DNA from: Ignavibacteria bacterium
GTDB taxonomy: Bacteria; Bacteroidota; Ignavibacteria; Tepidaquicellales; Tepidaquicellaceae
Direction of reading: 5' to 3'
Assembly (NCBI GenBank): GCA_036262055.1
Contig: DATAJP010000003.1
Location: forward strand, 310,001-374,000
Length of the DNA stretch: 64,000 nt
Part shown: positions 20,714 through 30,106 of the stretch, one piece after another
How positions within the stretch are numbered: position 1 is the stretch's first letter
Layout of the letters: the number at the start of each line of letters is the position of its first letter
Made by a program: the position numbers and the translations under genes
The notes under the pieces: generated by a model
The model's database searches: none
Seen by the model: the letters and a program-made list of their open reading frames with translations, nothing else
What the model was told of the DNA's origin: nothing

Positions 20714-20986
20714 CTTTTTCGTATTTATGAAAAAATTGTATAATTGCTTAGCTTCAAGCGAAATTTCCCCTCAACATGCTATCACCTTCAAGAATGTAAG
20801 TTATTTAACTCAAATTACACATTAAAAGAATGTTGTTATTTAAAAATAATTTATTTTTATTTGCATTCAATAGGTTTTTAAAATATTTTTATGATAAGTT
20901 TTACTAAAATAAGTCATTTAGCTAATAATATTTAAACATAAAAGTATTTATATTACATTAATCAAATAAAAATAAATTATTAAAAT
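20714..20986. other. Long AT-rich leader upstream of the FIST gene
   Basis: 273 bases of very AT-rich sequence between the tRNA and the FIST gene. It must hold the promoter of the signalling cluster, but no confident box, hairpin or small gene is visible. Confidence 0.4.
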
Positions 20987-22120
20987 ATGAAAATTCAACA
21001 ATTAAAATGGTCAAAAGGAAATAACTGGCAACCTCAGGGAGATTCAGAAAATAGTATAAAGCCAAATTTTATATTATTATTCGGAAGCACCGGCTTAATT
21101 AAGGACACACAATACACAGATTTTCTGAAAGAAAATTATCCGGGAGCTGTGATGACGGGCTGTTCGACCTCAGGAGAAATTTGCGGAACTGAAGTTTCAG
21201 ATGATACTTTAATTGCAACACTTGTTGAATTTGAAAAAACTAAACTTGAAGCTCATAGTATTGACATATCATCACCTGATAAAAGCTATGACCTCGGGGT
21301 TGGACTCATCAAAAAGTTTGATACAAAAGACCTTGTTCACATATTCGTTTTATCTGACGGTCTCAACATAAACGGGAGCAAGCTTGTTGAAGGAATGAGA
21401 AGCGTAACACCGTCAAACATCAGCATAACCGGAGGGCTCGCAGGAGACGGAGCAAACTTTACGGAAACATACGTAATAGATGCTGATGGAAATCCGACGT
21501 CGAAAGTTATAACAGCAATAGGATTTTATGGAAACAATCTCGCAATCGGTTATGGCTCACTGGGGGGCTGGGATAGCTTCGGCATCGACCGTCTTGTAAC
21601 TAAATCAAACGACAATGTTTTATACGAGCTTGATAACACACCCGCATTATCTCTATATAAATCTTTTCTCGGTGAGCAGGCTGCAAATCTTCCATCATCT
21701 GGTTTGCTGTTTCCTCTCAGCTTACGTTCAAATGCAGATTCAACTCCCGTTGTAAGAACAATTCTTGCAATTGATGAAAACAAACAAAGTCTGACATTTG
21801 CAGGTGACATTCCTGAAGGTTCATACGTCCGCTTAATGAAAGCAAACTTCGACAGACTAATCGACGGCGCCGAAGAAGCAGCAAAGGTTAGCTTAAACGG
21901 GGCAAGTCCCGATTTAGCAATATTAATCAGTTGTGTCGGAAGAAAACTTGTTTTGAAGCAGATGGTAGAAGAAGAAGTCGAGGCAGTTCAGGGAGTCATC
22001 GGGTCAAACGCAAAAATTACCGGATTCTATTCTTATGGTGAAATCGCACCGTTCATGAAAGAAGCAAAGTGCGAGCTTCATAACCAGACAATGACAATAA
22101 CTACATTTAAGGAACTTTAA
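20987..22120 (+). CDS. FIST-domain sensor protein
   Basis: A 377-residue protein with FIST_N (about 25-215; GCSTSGEICG, ITGGLAGDGANF) and FIST_C (about 225-360; AILISCVGRKLVLKQ, GFYSYGEIAP) domains. FIST proteins are thought to bind small ligands, possibly amino acids, and often partner with kinases or cyclic-di-GMP enzymes. It heads a four-gene cluster with a kinase, a single receiver and a hybrid kinase, so it probably supplies their input. No signal peptide or membrane segment is seen. Confidence 0.92.
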   Translation: MKIQQLKWSKGNNWQPQGDSENSIKPNFILLFGSTGLIKDTQYTDFLKENYPGAVMTGCSTSGEICGTEVSDDTLIATLVEFEKTKLEAHSIDISSPDKSYDLGVGLIKKFDTKDLVHIFVLSDGLNINGSKLVEGMRSVTPSNISITGGLAGDGANFTETYVIDADGNPTSKVITAIGFYGNNLAIGYGSLGGWDSFGIDRLVTKSNDNVLYELDNTPALSLYKSFLGEQAANLPSSGLLFPLSLRSNADSTPVVRTILAIDENKQSLTFAGDIPEGSYVRLMKANFDRLIDGAEEAAKVSLNGASPDLAILISCVGRKLVLKQMVEEEVEAVQGVIGSNAKITGFYSYGEIAPFMKEAKCELHNQTMTITTFKEL

Positions 22121-22152
22121 ACAAGAATTCCAAATCGGAAATTTAAAGATTA

Positions 22153-23502
22153 ATGACTGATATCAGCAACTTTCACCGCCTTCTCAAACGGCAGATTGAC
22201 AAGCATTTAAAATCTATTGATGTAAACACGCCTGAAATGCAGAATTTTCTCACTGCAATAAATGAAGCGTATTCCAGTTTTAATAACGACCATAAGCAGC
22301 TTGAAAGAACGCTTGAGCTGAGTTCAAATGAGCTTTTCAAGGCAAACGAAAAGCTGAACAAATATACCGAAGAGCTTGAAGAAAAGGTCAAAGAAAGAAC
22401 AACCGAGCTTGAACAATCCAAAAATTTCCTTGACGCAATTCTGAATGCTGTTGCAAATCCTATTTTCGTGAAAGACGAAGACCACAGGTTCTTAATGGCA
22501 AATGATGTAATGTGCGAACTGCTTGGCAAGCATCATATCGAACTGCTTGGCAAAAATGATTTCGATTTTTTTCCCAAAGAAGAAGCTGATGTTTTCAGAG
22601 CTCATGACGATATTGTTTTTAAAACACGTACTGAAAACATAAATGAAGAACAGCTAACCGATAAAGATGGCGTTCAGCGGACTATTCTGACAAAGAAAAC
22701 TTTATTCTCTAACGGACAGAAAAAAGATTTTCTGGTCGGCACAATTACGGACCTTACTGAGCGTAAGAAGATGGAAGAGGAGATGAGGGAAAAGAATGAA
22801 CAGCTTATGTCTTACTCAAACGAACTCGGAAAAATAAACAAAGAGCTCGATCAGTTTGCCTATATCGTATCGCATGACTTAAAAGCACCGCTCCGCGCAA
22901 TAGTTAATCTTTCAATGTGGATTGAGGAAGAAATAGAAGAAAAGATTTCTGCTGATACTAAAAAGAATTTTGACATGCTTCGAGGAAGAGTTCAAAGAAT
23001 GGAAGATTTGATTAACGGAATTCTTGAGTATTCGCGTATCGGACGTCTGAAATCCAATTTATCGCTTCTTAATATAAATGATTTTCTTAAAGAAATAATT
23101 GAAAACCTTGACCCGCCCGATAATTTTAAGTTTAACATTCAGGAAAATATGCCGACAAGCAAGTTTGATAAAATTTTGCTTGAACAAGTTTTTTCAAACC
23201 TCATAAGTAATGCAATTAAATATAATAACAATCCGAACCCTGAAATTAGTATTGAATTTAAAGACGAAACAAATTACTATCAATTCTCCGTTTCGGACAA
23301 TGGAGGGGGAATAGACAAGCAGTTCCACGATAAAATCTTTACGATTTTTCAGACATTACAATCACGTGACAAGTTTGAAAGCACCGGTGTGGGCTTAGCA
23401 ATAGTGAAGAAAATCATTGAAGATACGGGTGGAAAAATATGGCTCGAATCAGAAAAAGGAAAAGGAGCAAAGTTTTTCTTTACATGGTTAAAACATAATT
23501 AA
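22153..23502 (+). CDS. PAS sensor histidine kinase
   Basis: A 449-residue soluble kinase. Residues 1-95 are a coiled coil (ELSSNELFKANEKLNKYTEELEEKVKERTTEL), followed by a PAS domain (about 95-205) and a second short coil. HisKA carries His241 in YIVSHDLKAPLR, the subtype found in phytochrome-like kinases that signal to small receivers. The HATPase domain has NAIKYN, DNGGGI and STGVGLAIVKK. The next gene encodes just such a small receiver. Likely output partner is that protein. Confidence 0.92.
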   Translation: MTDISNFHRLLKRQIDKHLKSIDVNTPEMQNFLTAINEAYSSFNNDHKQLERTLELSSNELFKANEKLNKYTEELEEKVKERTTELEQSKNFLDAILNAVANPIFVKDEDHRFLMANDVMCELLGKHHIELLGKNDFDFFPKEEADVFRAHDDIVFKTRTENINEEQLTDKDGVQRTILTKKTLFSNGQKKDFLVGTITDLTERKKMEEEMREKNEQLMSYSNELGKINKELDQFAYIVSHDLKAPLRAIVNLSMWIEEEIEEKISADTKKNFDMLRGRVQRMEDLINGILEYSRIGRLKSNLSLLNINDFLKEIIENLDPPDNFKFNIQENMPTSKFDKILLEQVFSNLISNAIKYNNNPNPEISIEFKDETNYYQFSVSDNGGGIDKQFHDKIFTIFQTLQSRDKFESTGVGLAIVKKIIEDTGGKIWLESEKGKGAKFFFTWLKHN

Positions 23503-23536
23503 TAAATTAAACAATAAACAATAAACTATAGGACAA

Positions 23537-23974
23537 ATGGGAGACAGCTTAATTAATATTTTACTCGTTGAAGATGATGAAGTCGATGTGATGAACGTAA
23601 TGAGAGCTTTCAAAAAGAATAACATAAAAAACCCGCTGTATGTTGCGGAAAACGGACTGGATGCTCTTGCGATTCTTCGCGGAGAATCAACTGAGAAAAT
23701 CGTTCCGATGCCGAGAATTATTTTGCTTGATTTAAATATGCCTAAAATGGGAGGCATTGAATTTCTTAAAGAACTCCGTAATGATGACAGATTAAAAAAC
23801 ATTTCCGTATTTGTTATGACTACTTCAAATGAAGATAATGACAAAATTGAAGCTTACAACTTAAATGTTGCAGGTTATATTCTAAAGCCATTATCAATCG
23901 AAAAATTTATTTCTGCAGTCGGCATTCTGAAAAATTACTGGATGCTCTGTGAATTTCCGATTATGACTAACTAA
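23537..23974 (+). CDS. Single-domain response regulator (Rcp1-like)
   Basis: A 145-residue receiver with no output domain. The acidic pair is in LLVEDDEVD, the phospho-acceptor is Asp65 in ILLDLNMPKMGG, and the conserved Thr and Lys are in VMTTS and LKP. The long loop after DALAILRGE and the motif LKELRNDDRLKNI are typical of Rcp1-type partners of phytochrome-like kinases. It probably takes phosphate from the kinase encoded just upstream and acts by protein contact. Confidence 0.93.
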   Translation: MGDSLINILLVEDDEVDVMNVMRAFKKNNIKNPLYVAENGLDALAILRGESTEKIVPMPRIILLDLNMPKMGGIEFLKELRNDDRLKNISVFVMTTSNEDNDKIEAYNLNVAGYILKPLSIEKFISAVGILKNYWMLCEFPIMTN

Positions 23975-23981
23975 TATTTTT

Positions 23982-25961
23982 ATGCATTCAAAAGTAAAAA
24001 TTCTTTTAATTGAAGATGACGACATTGACACAATGGCGTTCGAGCGTTTATTAAAAAAATGCAACTTCAAATACAGCTTTCTGAATGCAATCGACGCTGA
24101 TTCTGCAAAAGACGTTCTCAAAAATAACAAAGTCGATTTTATTTTTCTTGACTACCAGCTTCCCGGAACTGACGGACTGAGCTTGCTTAAATTCATTAAG
24201 CGCCATTATGAAGAAATAATTACGACCGTTTTAACATCACAGGGCGATGAAAAGCTTGCTGTTGAAATGATGAAAGCAGGAGCGTTTGATTATTACTCAA
24301 AATCCGAACTTAGTGTTGAGTTGATAGAAAAAATTATCCGCGGAGGATGGAATTTGCGCGAGTTAAATCTTGCAAAACTGAAAGCTGTTAAGGAAAACAA
24401 CGAAAATCAAAAGCTTCTTGCCCGAATAACTAATTCAATTCCTGAAATTATTTCTGTTTATGATTTCGAAAAAGATCGCATAGTCTTTTCAAACAAATCA
24501 ATGGGTGAATTTCTCGGATATAACGAGAAAGAACTTAATGAAATTGGTGTTAACATCATTAAAATGCTGATACATCCCGATGACTTTGAAAGGGAAAACA
24601 TAAGACAGTTCAAAATAATGAACAGTTCTGAAACCGACTTCTTGGAGTCTGTTTTGAGAGTTAAACATAATGACGGACAATACCGCTGGCTGTTTTTCCG
24701 TGATCTCGTTTTTGAACGCGATGACGAAGGAAAAGTGAGGCAGGTTTTAAGTGTTATTACAGATATTACATATCATAAAATTGCAGAGGAACAGCTTAAA
24801 CAGGCAAAGTCGAACGCTGAAAATGCGCTTAAAATTAAATCTGATTTCCTTTCAAACATGAGTCATGAAATCAGAACTCCGCTTAACTCAATTATTGGCA
24901 TAACAGATTTGCTGTTTCAGGAAAACCAGTCCGAGTCCAATATTGAATATCTGAAGGCAATTAAATTTTCAGCAGATAATCTTCTTGCAATCATAAACGA
25001 TGTTCTCGATTTCTCAAAGATTGAATCGGGCAAAATTACTTTTGAGTCGCTTAAGTTTAATGCGCGGGAAACATTGCGTGATTTGGTGAAGACCTTTTCA
25101 ATAAAAGCAAAAGAAAAAGGTTTAGAGCTTAAATCGAATTTTGATGATACCATTCCCGATGTAATTGTCGGTGACCAGTTTAAGCTGAATCAGGTTTTAA
25201 TTAATCTTGTCGGAAATGCAATCAAGTTTACTGAACGCGGTTCGGTTGAGGTTTCAGTAAAACAAAAAAATAAATCTACTGATACCGTTCTGCTGGAATT
25301 TTATGTTAAAGATTCCGGTATCGGAATTCCCAAAGAAGAACATTCTAAAATATTTGAAAGTTTTACTCAGGCATATTCGGATATTCCGAGAAAATTTGGC
25401 GGAACCGGATTAGGACTTACTATCGTAAAACGTCTTATCGAACTGCAGGGAGGAACCATTCGCCTTGAAAGCGAATGCGGAAACGGGTCATGTTTTATTT
25501 TTGAGCTTAGCTTTGGAATCAAGGAGCAAGATGAAGTTTCCGAAAAGACAATGTATATTGACCCTAAGTATTTAAATTTTGAAGGATTAAAAATTTTATA
25601 TGCCGAAGACAATGTAATGAACCAGTTTTTTGTAACAAAGCTTTTTGCAAAATGGAAAATAGCTTTTGATGTCGCAAATAACGGACAGGAAGCAATTGAC
25701 TTGCTCGGAAAAAATGATTACGACATTGTGCTTGTTGATTTGCAGATGCCTTTCATTGACGGCTTTGATGTTGCTAAATATATCCGCGGCGACCAGGCAT
25801 TTTATCTCAATAGAAATACTCCAATAATTGCGTTTACTGCTGACGTTTCGCAAGAGACAAAAACAAAAGTTCTTAGCCACGGAATGAATGATTTAATAAC
25901 AAAACCTTTCAGACAGGAAGAACTTATTTATAAGCTGTCGAGGTTCGTACATTTGCAGTAA
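23982..25961 (+). CDS. Hybrid histidine kinase (receiver-PAS-kinase-receiver)
   Basis: A 659-residue protein. The N-terminal receiver (1-120) has Asp57 in FLDYQLPGTDG. A PAS/PAC domain follows (about 140-270). HisKA has His295 in [12 protein letters not shown], and the HATPase has NAIKFTERG, DSGIGIP and GGTGLGLTIV. The C-terminal receiver has Asp586 in LVDLQMPFIDG. It starts seven bases after the single receiver gene, so the cluster is a likely operon. Receivers at both ends suggest it integrates an upstream phosphosignal and passes one on. Confidence 0.92.
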   Translation: MHSKVKILLIEDDDIDTMAFERLLKKCNFKYSFLNAIDADSAKDVLKNNKVDFIFLDYQLPGTDGLSLLKFIKRHYEEIITTVLTSQGDEKLAVEMMKAGAFDYYSKSELSVELIEKIIRGGWNLRELNLAKLKAVKENNENQKLLARITNSIPEIISVYDFEKDRIVFSNKSMGEFLGYNEKELNEIGVNIIKMLIHPDDFERENIRQFKIMNSSETDFLESVLRVKHNDGQYRWLFFRDLVFERDDEGKVRQVLSVITDITYHKIAEEQLKQAKSNAENALKIKSDFLSNMSHEIRTPLNSIIGITDLLFQENQSESNIEYLKAIKFSADNLLAIINDVLDFSKIESGKITFESLKFNARETLRDLVKTFSIKAKEKGLELKSNFDDTIPDVIVGDQFKLNQVLINLVGNAIKFTERGSVEVSVKQKNKSTDTVLLEFYVKDSGIGIPKEEHSKIFESFTQAYSDIPRKFGGTGLGLTIVKRLIELQGGTIRLESECGNGSCFIFELSFGIKEQDEVSEKTMYIDPKYLNFEGLKILYAEDNVMNQFFVTKLFAKWKIAFDVANNGQEAIDLLGKNDYDIVLVDLQMPFIDGFDVAKYIRGDQAFYLNRNTPIIAFTADVSQETKTKVLSHGMNDLITKPFRQEELIYKLSRFVHLQ

Positions 25962-25968
25962 GACACAT

Positions 25969-26409
25969 TCAAGGACACTTCTTATATTCAAAACCCTTTA
26001 ATCGATCGGGTGTCATATGAATCTTAACTTCATATGTGCAGTTTTTCCCTTTAAGCACTATATATCCGTCTTTTTTTAACTGAACATTTACAATATCTAT
26101 CAAGGATATCTCGGTAGATTCCAGAACATCATTTATGGTCTTAGCAACTGCATTTGAAATGAAAGCGACTTTTTGGGAATCTGTTTCCTGATTTAATAGC
26201 ATTGAACTTTCAAAAGCTGCGAATATTACTCCATCCTTTTCTGCAGCTACATATTTATAAGCAGTAGGATTCAGGAGTCCATCATACATTGTTCCTTTTT
26301 TTATTATATCTTTTTCTGATATTTCATCTTCAGGTTTGGAAGACTTTGAACATGCATTAAATATAAAAAATAAAAAAAATAATACTAAAGCAGATTTAAA
26401 TGAGTTCAT
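25969..26409 (-). CDS. Hypothetical lipoprotein
   Basis: A 146-residue protein with a lipoprotein signal: a hydrophobic run then the lipobox IFNAC at about 16-20, followed by a serine/lysine-rich tether. The mature part contains no family I recognise; it has strand-rich stretches such as GYIVLKGKNCTYEVKIHM and a Cys pair in the second half. It is convergent with the hybrid kinase gene, with seven bases between stops, and is transcribed alone. Confidence 0.75.
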   Translation of the reverse strand: MNSFKSALVLFFLFFIFNACSKSSKPEDEISEKDIIKKGTMYDGLLNPTAYKYVAAEKDGVIFAAFESSMLLNQETDSQKVAFISNAVAKTINDVLESTEISLIDIVNVQLKKDGYIVLKGKNCTYEVKIHMTPDRLKGFEYKKCP

Positions 26410-26471
26410 GTTATTTGGGATTTTACGTTAAGTTTAATAATATTTTTTGAAATTGTAAATTTAGAAATAAT

Positions 26472-27770
26472 TTATCCCTCCAGTCCTACCCTAATTACTC
26501 CTTCACCGAACTTTGTTTTTATCTTATCCAGCGTTTCGTAGGGAAGAAAAATATTATTCTTAAATAAATTATAACTGTCGCGTTTCAAATCCGGTTTCAA
26601 ATCCACAACTGATAACCCGAACATTCTCGCTTTCAGTTTTGCAACAGGTGAGGGAATTCGTTTGAATAGTTCTTTTGCAAGCTCAAAGACAATACGGTCG
26701 TCGTTTGTATGATGCTCAAGCTCACCGGCAGCGGATTTAAAACGCAAATCTTCATACCTGATTGTCAGATACAAAACCTTTCCGACAATTTTTTTCGAAC
26801 GCATTTTTCTGCACAGGTACTCTCCCATTCTTCTTATTTCTTTCATGCAGTCATCATATTCATAAATCGAGGTGCTCATTGTGTGGTTATGCGACAAGGA
26901 TTTTTCTTTTCTTTCTTCTTTTTTGAATATACCCGATGTATCTTCGCCGCGCGCCATTTTATGAAACACAATTCCGTTGATACCGAATTCCTTGCGGAGA
27001 AGCTCGGGGTTTGCTTTTGCAAGCTCGCCTATTGTTCTTATTTTATATGCGAACAATCTTCGTTCGATTCGTCTCCCGATTCCCCAGATTTTACCTGCGG
27101 GAAGCGGATAAACTTTTTCTTCTTTTTCTTCAGGTTTTAAAACTACAAACCCGTCGGGCTTGTTAAGTCCCGCTCCGAGTTTTGCGTAAGTTTTGTTATT
27201 TGAAATTCCTGCGGAGACAGTGAGTCCCTCGACATTTTTTATTTCCTGTTTGATTGCTTGCGCAAGCTTCACAGCAGCATCGAAATTCTTCGCCATTGGT
27301 GTAAGCTCAACGAAGCACTCGTCTATGCTGTACTGTTCGATGAACTCCGGCGGGACAAAATTTTCAAGAATCTCAAGAATACTAATGAGTGCGGCTTCGT
27401 ATTTCTGACCGCAGCAGGGAAGGCAGATTATATCAGGACAAATTCTCAGTGCCTCATACATCGACATTACGGTTGCAACACCTTTTGCGCGCGCCTCATA
27501 GGAAGCCGAGAGCACAATTCCTTTGCCGTCTTCGGAGCCGCCGACAGCAACCGGCTTGCCTCGGAAATGCGGGTTGTCGCGCTGTTCGCATTGCGCATAA
27601 AAAGCGTCTATGTCGAAGTGCATAAAAAACCTGTTCTTATGCTCCTTGATGCGGTAATCCATGTCCCTGAAGTGTGGAAAGGAATAATTCGGCATCATCC
27701 GCACGCGTTTCGCATGCCAGACGTCTTTGCCGTCCTCTCGCGGTATGAAATATTTCGAGCTGACTTCCAT
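26472..27770 (-). CDS. dinB: DNA polymerase IV (Y-family translesion polymerase)
   Basis: A 432-residue lesion-bypass polymerase. The palm shows FMHFDIDAFYAQCEQ (first metal Asp) and YSIDECFVELTP (SIDE motif). GGSEDGKGIVLSASYEARAKGV is the fingers region, GAGLNKPDGFVVL precedes the HhH region, and a little-finger domain closes the protein. It has a 40-residue N-terminal extension ahead of the first motif compared with E. coli. No beta-clamp motif can be assigned with certainty at the C-terminus. No LexA-like box was found upstream. Confidence 0.95.
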   Translation of the reverse strand: MEVSSKYFIPREDGKDVWHAKRVRMMPNYSFPHFRDMDYRIKEHKNRFFMHFDIDAFYAQCEQRDNPHFRGKPVAVGGSEDGKGIVLSASYEARAKGVATVMSMYEALRICPDIICLPCCGQKYEAALISILEILENFVPPEFIEQYSIDECFVELTPMAKNFDAAVKLAQAIKQEIKNVEGLTVSAGISNNKTYAKLGAGLNKPDGFVVLKPEEKEEKVYPLPAGKIWGIGRRIERRLFAYKIRTIGELAKANPELLRKEFGINGIVFHKMARGEDTSGIFKKEERKEKSLSHNHTMSTSIYEYDDCMKEIRRMGEYLCRKMRSKKIVGKVLYLTIRYEDLRFKSAAGELEHHTNDDRIVFELAKELFKRIPSPVAKLKARMFGLSVVDLKPDLKRDSYNLFKNNIFLPYETLDKIKTKFGEGVIRVGLEG

Positions 27771-27980
27771 ACCGTAAATATATAAGGGATATTTGAGAAA
27801 AGAAAGTAATTCTTTAAAACGTAAAACGTCAAACGTAAAACAAATATAATGAGAGGATAGATGGAATTTGAGGAGTATTATTAATATTTTAAACTTACTA
27901 ACATACTATAAAAATAGACATTTTTCTTGAATTGTTTGCGGTGAATTACAATGTTATTTTTATAAAAATAAATAAATAAT
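27771..27980. other. Divergent intergenic region with short direct repeats
   Basis: 210 bases between dinB and the AT-rich orphan gene. At 27816-27841 the unit AAACGTAAAACGTC is partly repeated three times (ACGTAAA/ACGTCAA/ACGTAAA), which could be a protein-binding site or slippage. The rest is AT-rich with no clear signal. Confidence 0.4.
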
Positions 27981-28976
27981 ATGAGATTAAGAGAGGTTAA
28001 ACTAGTTTTAGAAGAAATATTACTTACTGAATTTAAACGAGTAGATTTTGGTGGAAATGAGCGACATTATTTAGAAAGTTATGATAAACTGTTGGCACTA
28101 AAGAGTAATTTAAGTTTGTTAGATATTTTTAATGAAGAATTGGTAACATTAGGGCAAATTGTAGTAGCGAAGGATAATTCAAACAGAACTATAATTTCTT
28201 CCAATGATTATTCTCGTCTAGTAAGTACTTTAAACCAAATTAAAGAAAGAAGTAGATTATTATATAATTTTGTAAATCTATATATTAAAAATCAAGATTA
28301 TTCATTTAGTATAAAAATTCCTGAAGATATCAAAGACGTTCAAAAACTTCAAAAAGTTATTAACGAATTATATATTATTTTCTCTGATCCAATTGCAAGA
28401 TTAGGAGGAAATATAAAAATCACTGATTATGACATTGGTTCATTGTGGTTAGATTTTAAAACTTTTGTGGAAAATATAGATGAACCAGTGGAAAATGCAA
28501 AAATATTAGTCAAGTTTATAGGTTTAATTGTAATAAGTGCTAAACATATTTTGAATGTTAAAAAGAAATTTTTAGAATTTAAAAAAACTTTAAGTGAATT
28601 AAAGATTAAAACTACAAATAAGTCTGAAACAGAAAATGAGATTAAGGAAAAATTAAAAAAGGAAATTAGTGAGCAAGCAACTATTGTTATAGAGGCTACC
28701 AAGGAAACGATTAAAGAATATGAAGATAGTAAGGTTTCAGAAAAAATTGACATAAAATTAAAAATAACTCCTGAATTAACAAACTCTGTTTCTGCTGCAA
28801 TTGATAAGTTATCTAATTTATTAGGACAAGGACTTTTTGTTACACCACAATTGAAGGCGCCTGAAGAAACAAAAGAACTAATACCAGATACCCGGCAATT
28901 GGAAATTCCAGATATAAAAGAATTACCTCAATTTATACGGGAAGAAGAAAATAAAGAGAATACCGATGATAAATAA
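27981..28976 (+). CDS. Hypothetical AT-rich orphan protein
   Basis: A 331-residue protein I do not recognise. It is rich in Lys, Glu and Ile and mostly helical. A moderately hydrophobic stretch (VKFIGLIVISAKHILNV, about 173-190) is followed by a charged coiled coil (about 195-255) and a Pro/Glu-rich tail. Codon use is more AT-biased than its neighbours and resembles the passenger genes of the 54-56 kb transposon. It stands alone between housekeeping genes, so horizontal acquisition is likely. The motif DIGSLWLDF is a possible handle for searches. Confidence 0.7.
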   Translation: MRLREVKLVLEEILLTEFKRVDFGGNERHYLESYDKLLALKSNLSLLDIFNEELVTLGQIVVAKDNSNRTIISSNDYSRLVSTLNQIKERSRLLYNFVNLYIKNQDYSFSIKIPEDIKDVQKLQKVINELYIIFSDPIARLGGNIKITDYDIGSLWLDFKTFVENIDEPVENAKILVKFIGLIVISAKHILNVKKKFLEFKKTLSELKIKTTNKSETENEIKEKLKKEISEQATIVIEATKETIKEYEDSKVSEKIDIKLKITPELTNSVSAAIDKLSNLLGQGLFVTPQLKAPEETKELIPDTRQLEIPDIKELPQFIREEENKENTDDK

Positions 28977-29021
28977 ATAAAAATTGTCACCTCTAAATTC
29001 TAATAAAATTTATTTTTAAAT

Positions 29022-29924
29022 TTGCCAAATCAAAAAATCCTTATAACCGGTGGAAGCGGGATGCTGGGAGAGTATCTCAATGTTTTTCTTTCGAAGGAGA
29101 ATGAGGTACTCACAACTTATAATAACAATACCGGCAACTGTCTGAATTATAATTCAATCAAAATTGACCTCACCGACTTCGACAAGGTCGAGAAGATGGT
29201 GAGGGAGTTTAAGCCGGACGTGATTGTTCACACTGCGGCGATTTCACGCACCGACCTTTGCGACAAGATGCCTTATGAAGAAGTCTATAAAATAAACTCG
29301 GAGCTTCCGCAGTTTCTTGCAGAGCTTTGCAATTCATTTTCAGCAAAATTAATTTATACCTCGACCGATTTAGTCTATGACGGCGAGCAGGGAGAGATGC
29401 TGAACGAAGAAGCAAAGATAAATCCCATCACGGTCTATGCAGAGACAAAATACAAAGGTGAAGAGCTTATCAGAAAAACTGCAAAGAATTATATCATTTT
29501 GAGGCAGGCGTTGATGTATGGTTTCAGTTTGAGCAAAGCGATGAATTATTTTAAGACAATGTATGATAATTTCAATGAGGGCAGAAAAACAAAATTATTT
29601 TATGACCAGTATAGAACTCCGATGTCAGTGATTGATTCTGCAAGATTGATTGCGAAATTATGCGATATGGAAGTTGGCAATATTATATTAAATTGGGGAG
29701 GTGCAGAGAGAGTGAACAGGGTGGAGCTTGCGGAGACGTTGTGTGAATTGAAGGGTTTTGATAATTCTTTAATTGAGGCAATTTCGATGGATGAAATTTC
29801 TAATATAAAAAAAGTTAAGGATGTTTCAATGAATACAGAAAAAATTAAGAAGCTTGGATTGATGCCGTTGGGAGTGAAAGAGGGATTGAGAGAGGTACTG
29901 GGATTCCCGCCTGCGCGGGAATGA
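29022..29924 (+). CDS. RmlD-like NAD-dependent sugar-nucleotide reductase/epimerase
   Basis: A 300-residue extended short-chain dehydrogenase similar to dTDP-4-dehydrorhamnose reductase. The nucleotide-binding GGSGMLGEYL is at the N-terminus, VHTAAIS near 70, and the catalytic Tyr-Lys pair in YAETKYKGE near 145. Start is TTG. The last seven residues (GFPPARE) and the TGA stop are encoded by an intergenic hairpin repeat, so the original C-terminus was probably elsewhere. No other dTDP-rhamnose genes are adjacent, so the exact substrate is unknown. Confidence 0.82.
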   Translation: MPNQKILITGGSGMLGEYLNVFLSKENEVLTTYNNNTGNCLNYNSIKIDLTDFDKVEKMVREFKPDVIVHTAAISRTDLCDKMPYEEVYKINSELPQFLAELCNSFSAKLIYTSTDLVYDGEQGEMLNEEAKINPITVYAETKYKGEELIRKTAKNYIILRQALMYGFSLSKAMNYFKTMYDNFNEGRKTKLFYDQYRTPMSVIDSARLIAKLCDMEVGNIILNWGGAERVNRVELAETLCELKGFDNSLIEAISMDEISNIKKVKDVSMNTEKIKKLGLMPLGVKEGLREVLGFPPARE

Positions 29925-29925
29925 C
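29901..29925. repeat. GGGAATGAC hairpin repeat overlapping a gene end
   Basis: The stem ATTCCCGC / GCGGGAAT, followed by GAC, recurs at 43847-43871 and (inverted) at 45951-45974. Here it supplies the end of the reductase reading frame. Confidence 0.65.
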
Positions 29926-29976
29926 ATTTCTAGTTAAAAGTTTTTAATAAAGATTTGAATAAATCGATATTGAAAG

Positions 29977-30006
29977 GGGATTCTTCGCTTCGCTCAGAAT
30001 GACACA
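29977..30006. repeat. Dispersed short repeat (GATTCTTCGC type)
   Basis: GGGATTCTTCGCTTCGCTCAG, then AATGACACA without a break; a second copy of the family seen at 20550 and 48204. Confidence 0.6.
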
Positions 30007-30038
30007 CTCATGTTGTAATAAAAAAATATATTCATTAT

Positions 30039-30106
30039 TAATTACTCATTACTAATTACTAATTACTAATTATTATTGCACATTACTAATTGCAAATTAC
30101 TAATTG
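30039..30106. repeat. Tandem ATTACTAAT-type repeats
   Basis: The unit ATTACTAAT occurs about seven times with small changes (ATTACTCAT, ATTACTAAT, ATTATTATT, ATTGCAAAT), running into the last codons of the YqgE gene. It looks like slippage-generated sequence. Confidence 0.5.

Noticed and set aside
27258-27785. Plus-strand frame of 175 residues opposite dinB
   Set aside because: Antisense of a clear DNA polymerase IV gene; no motif.
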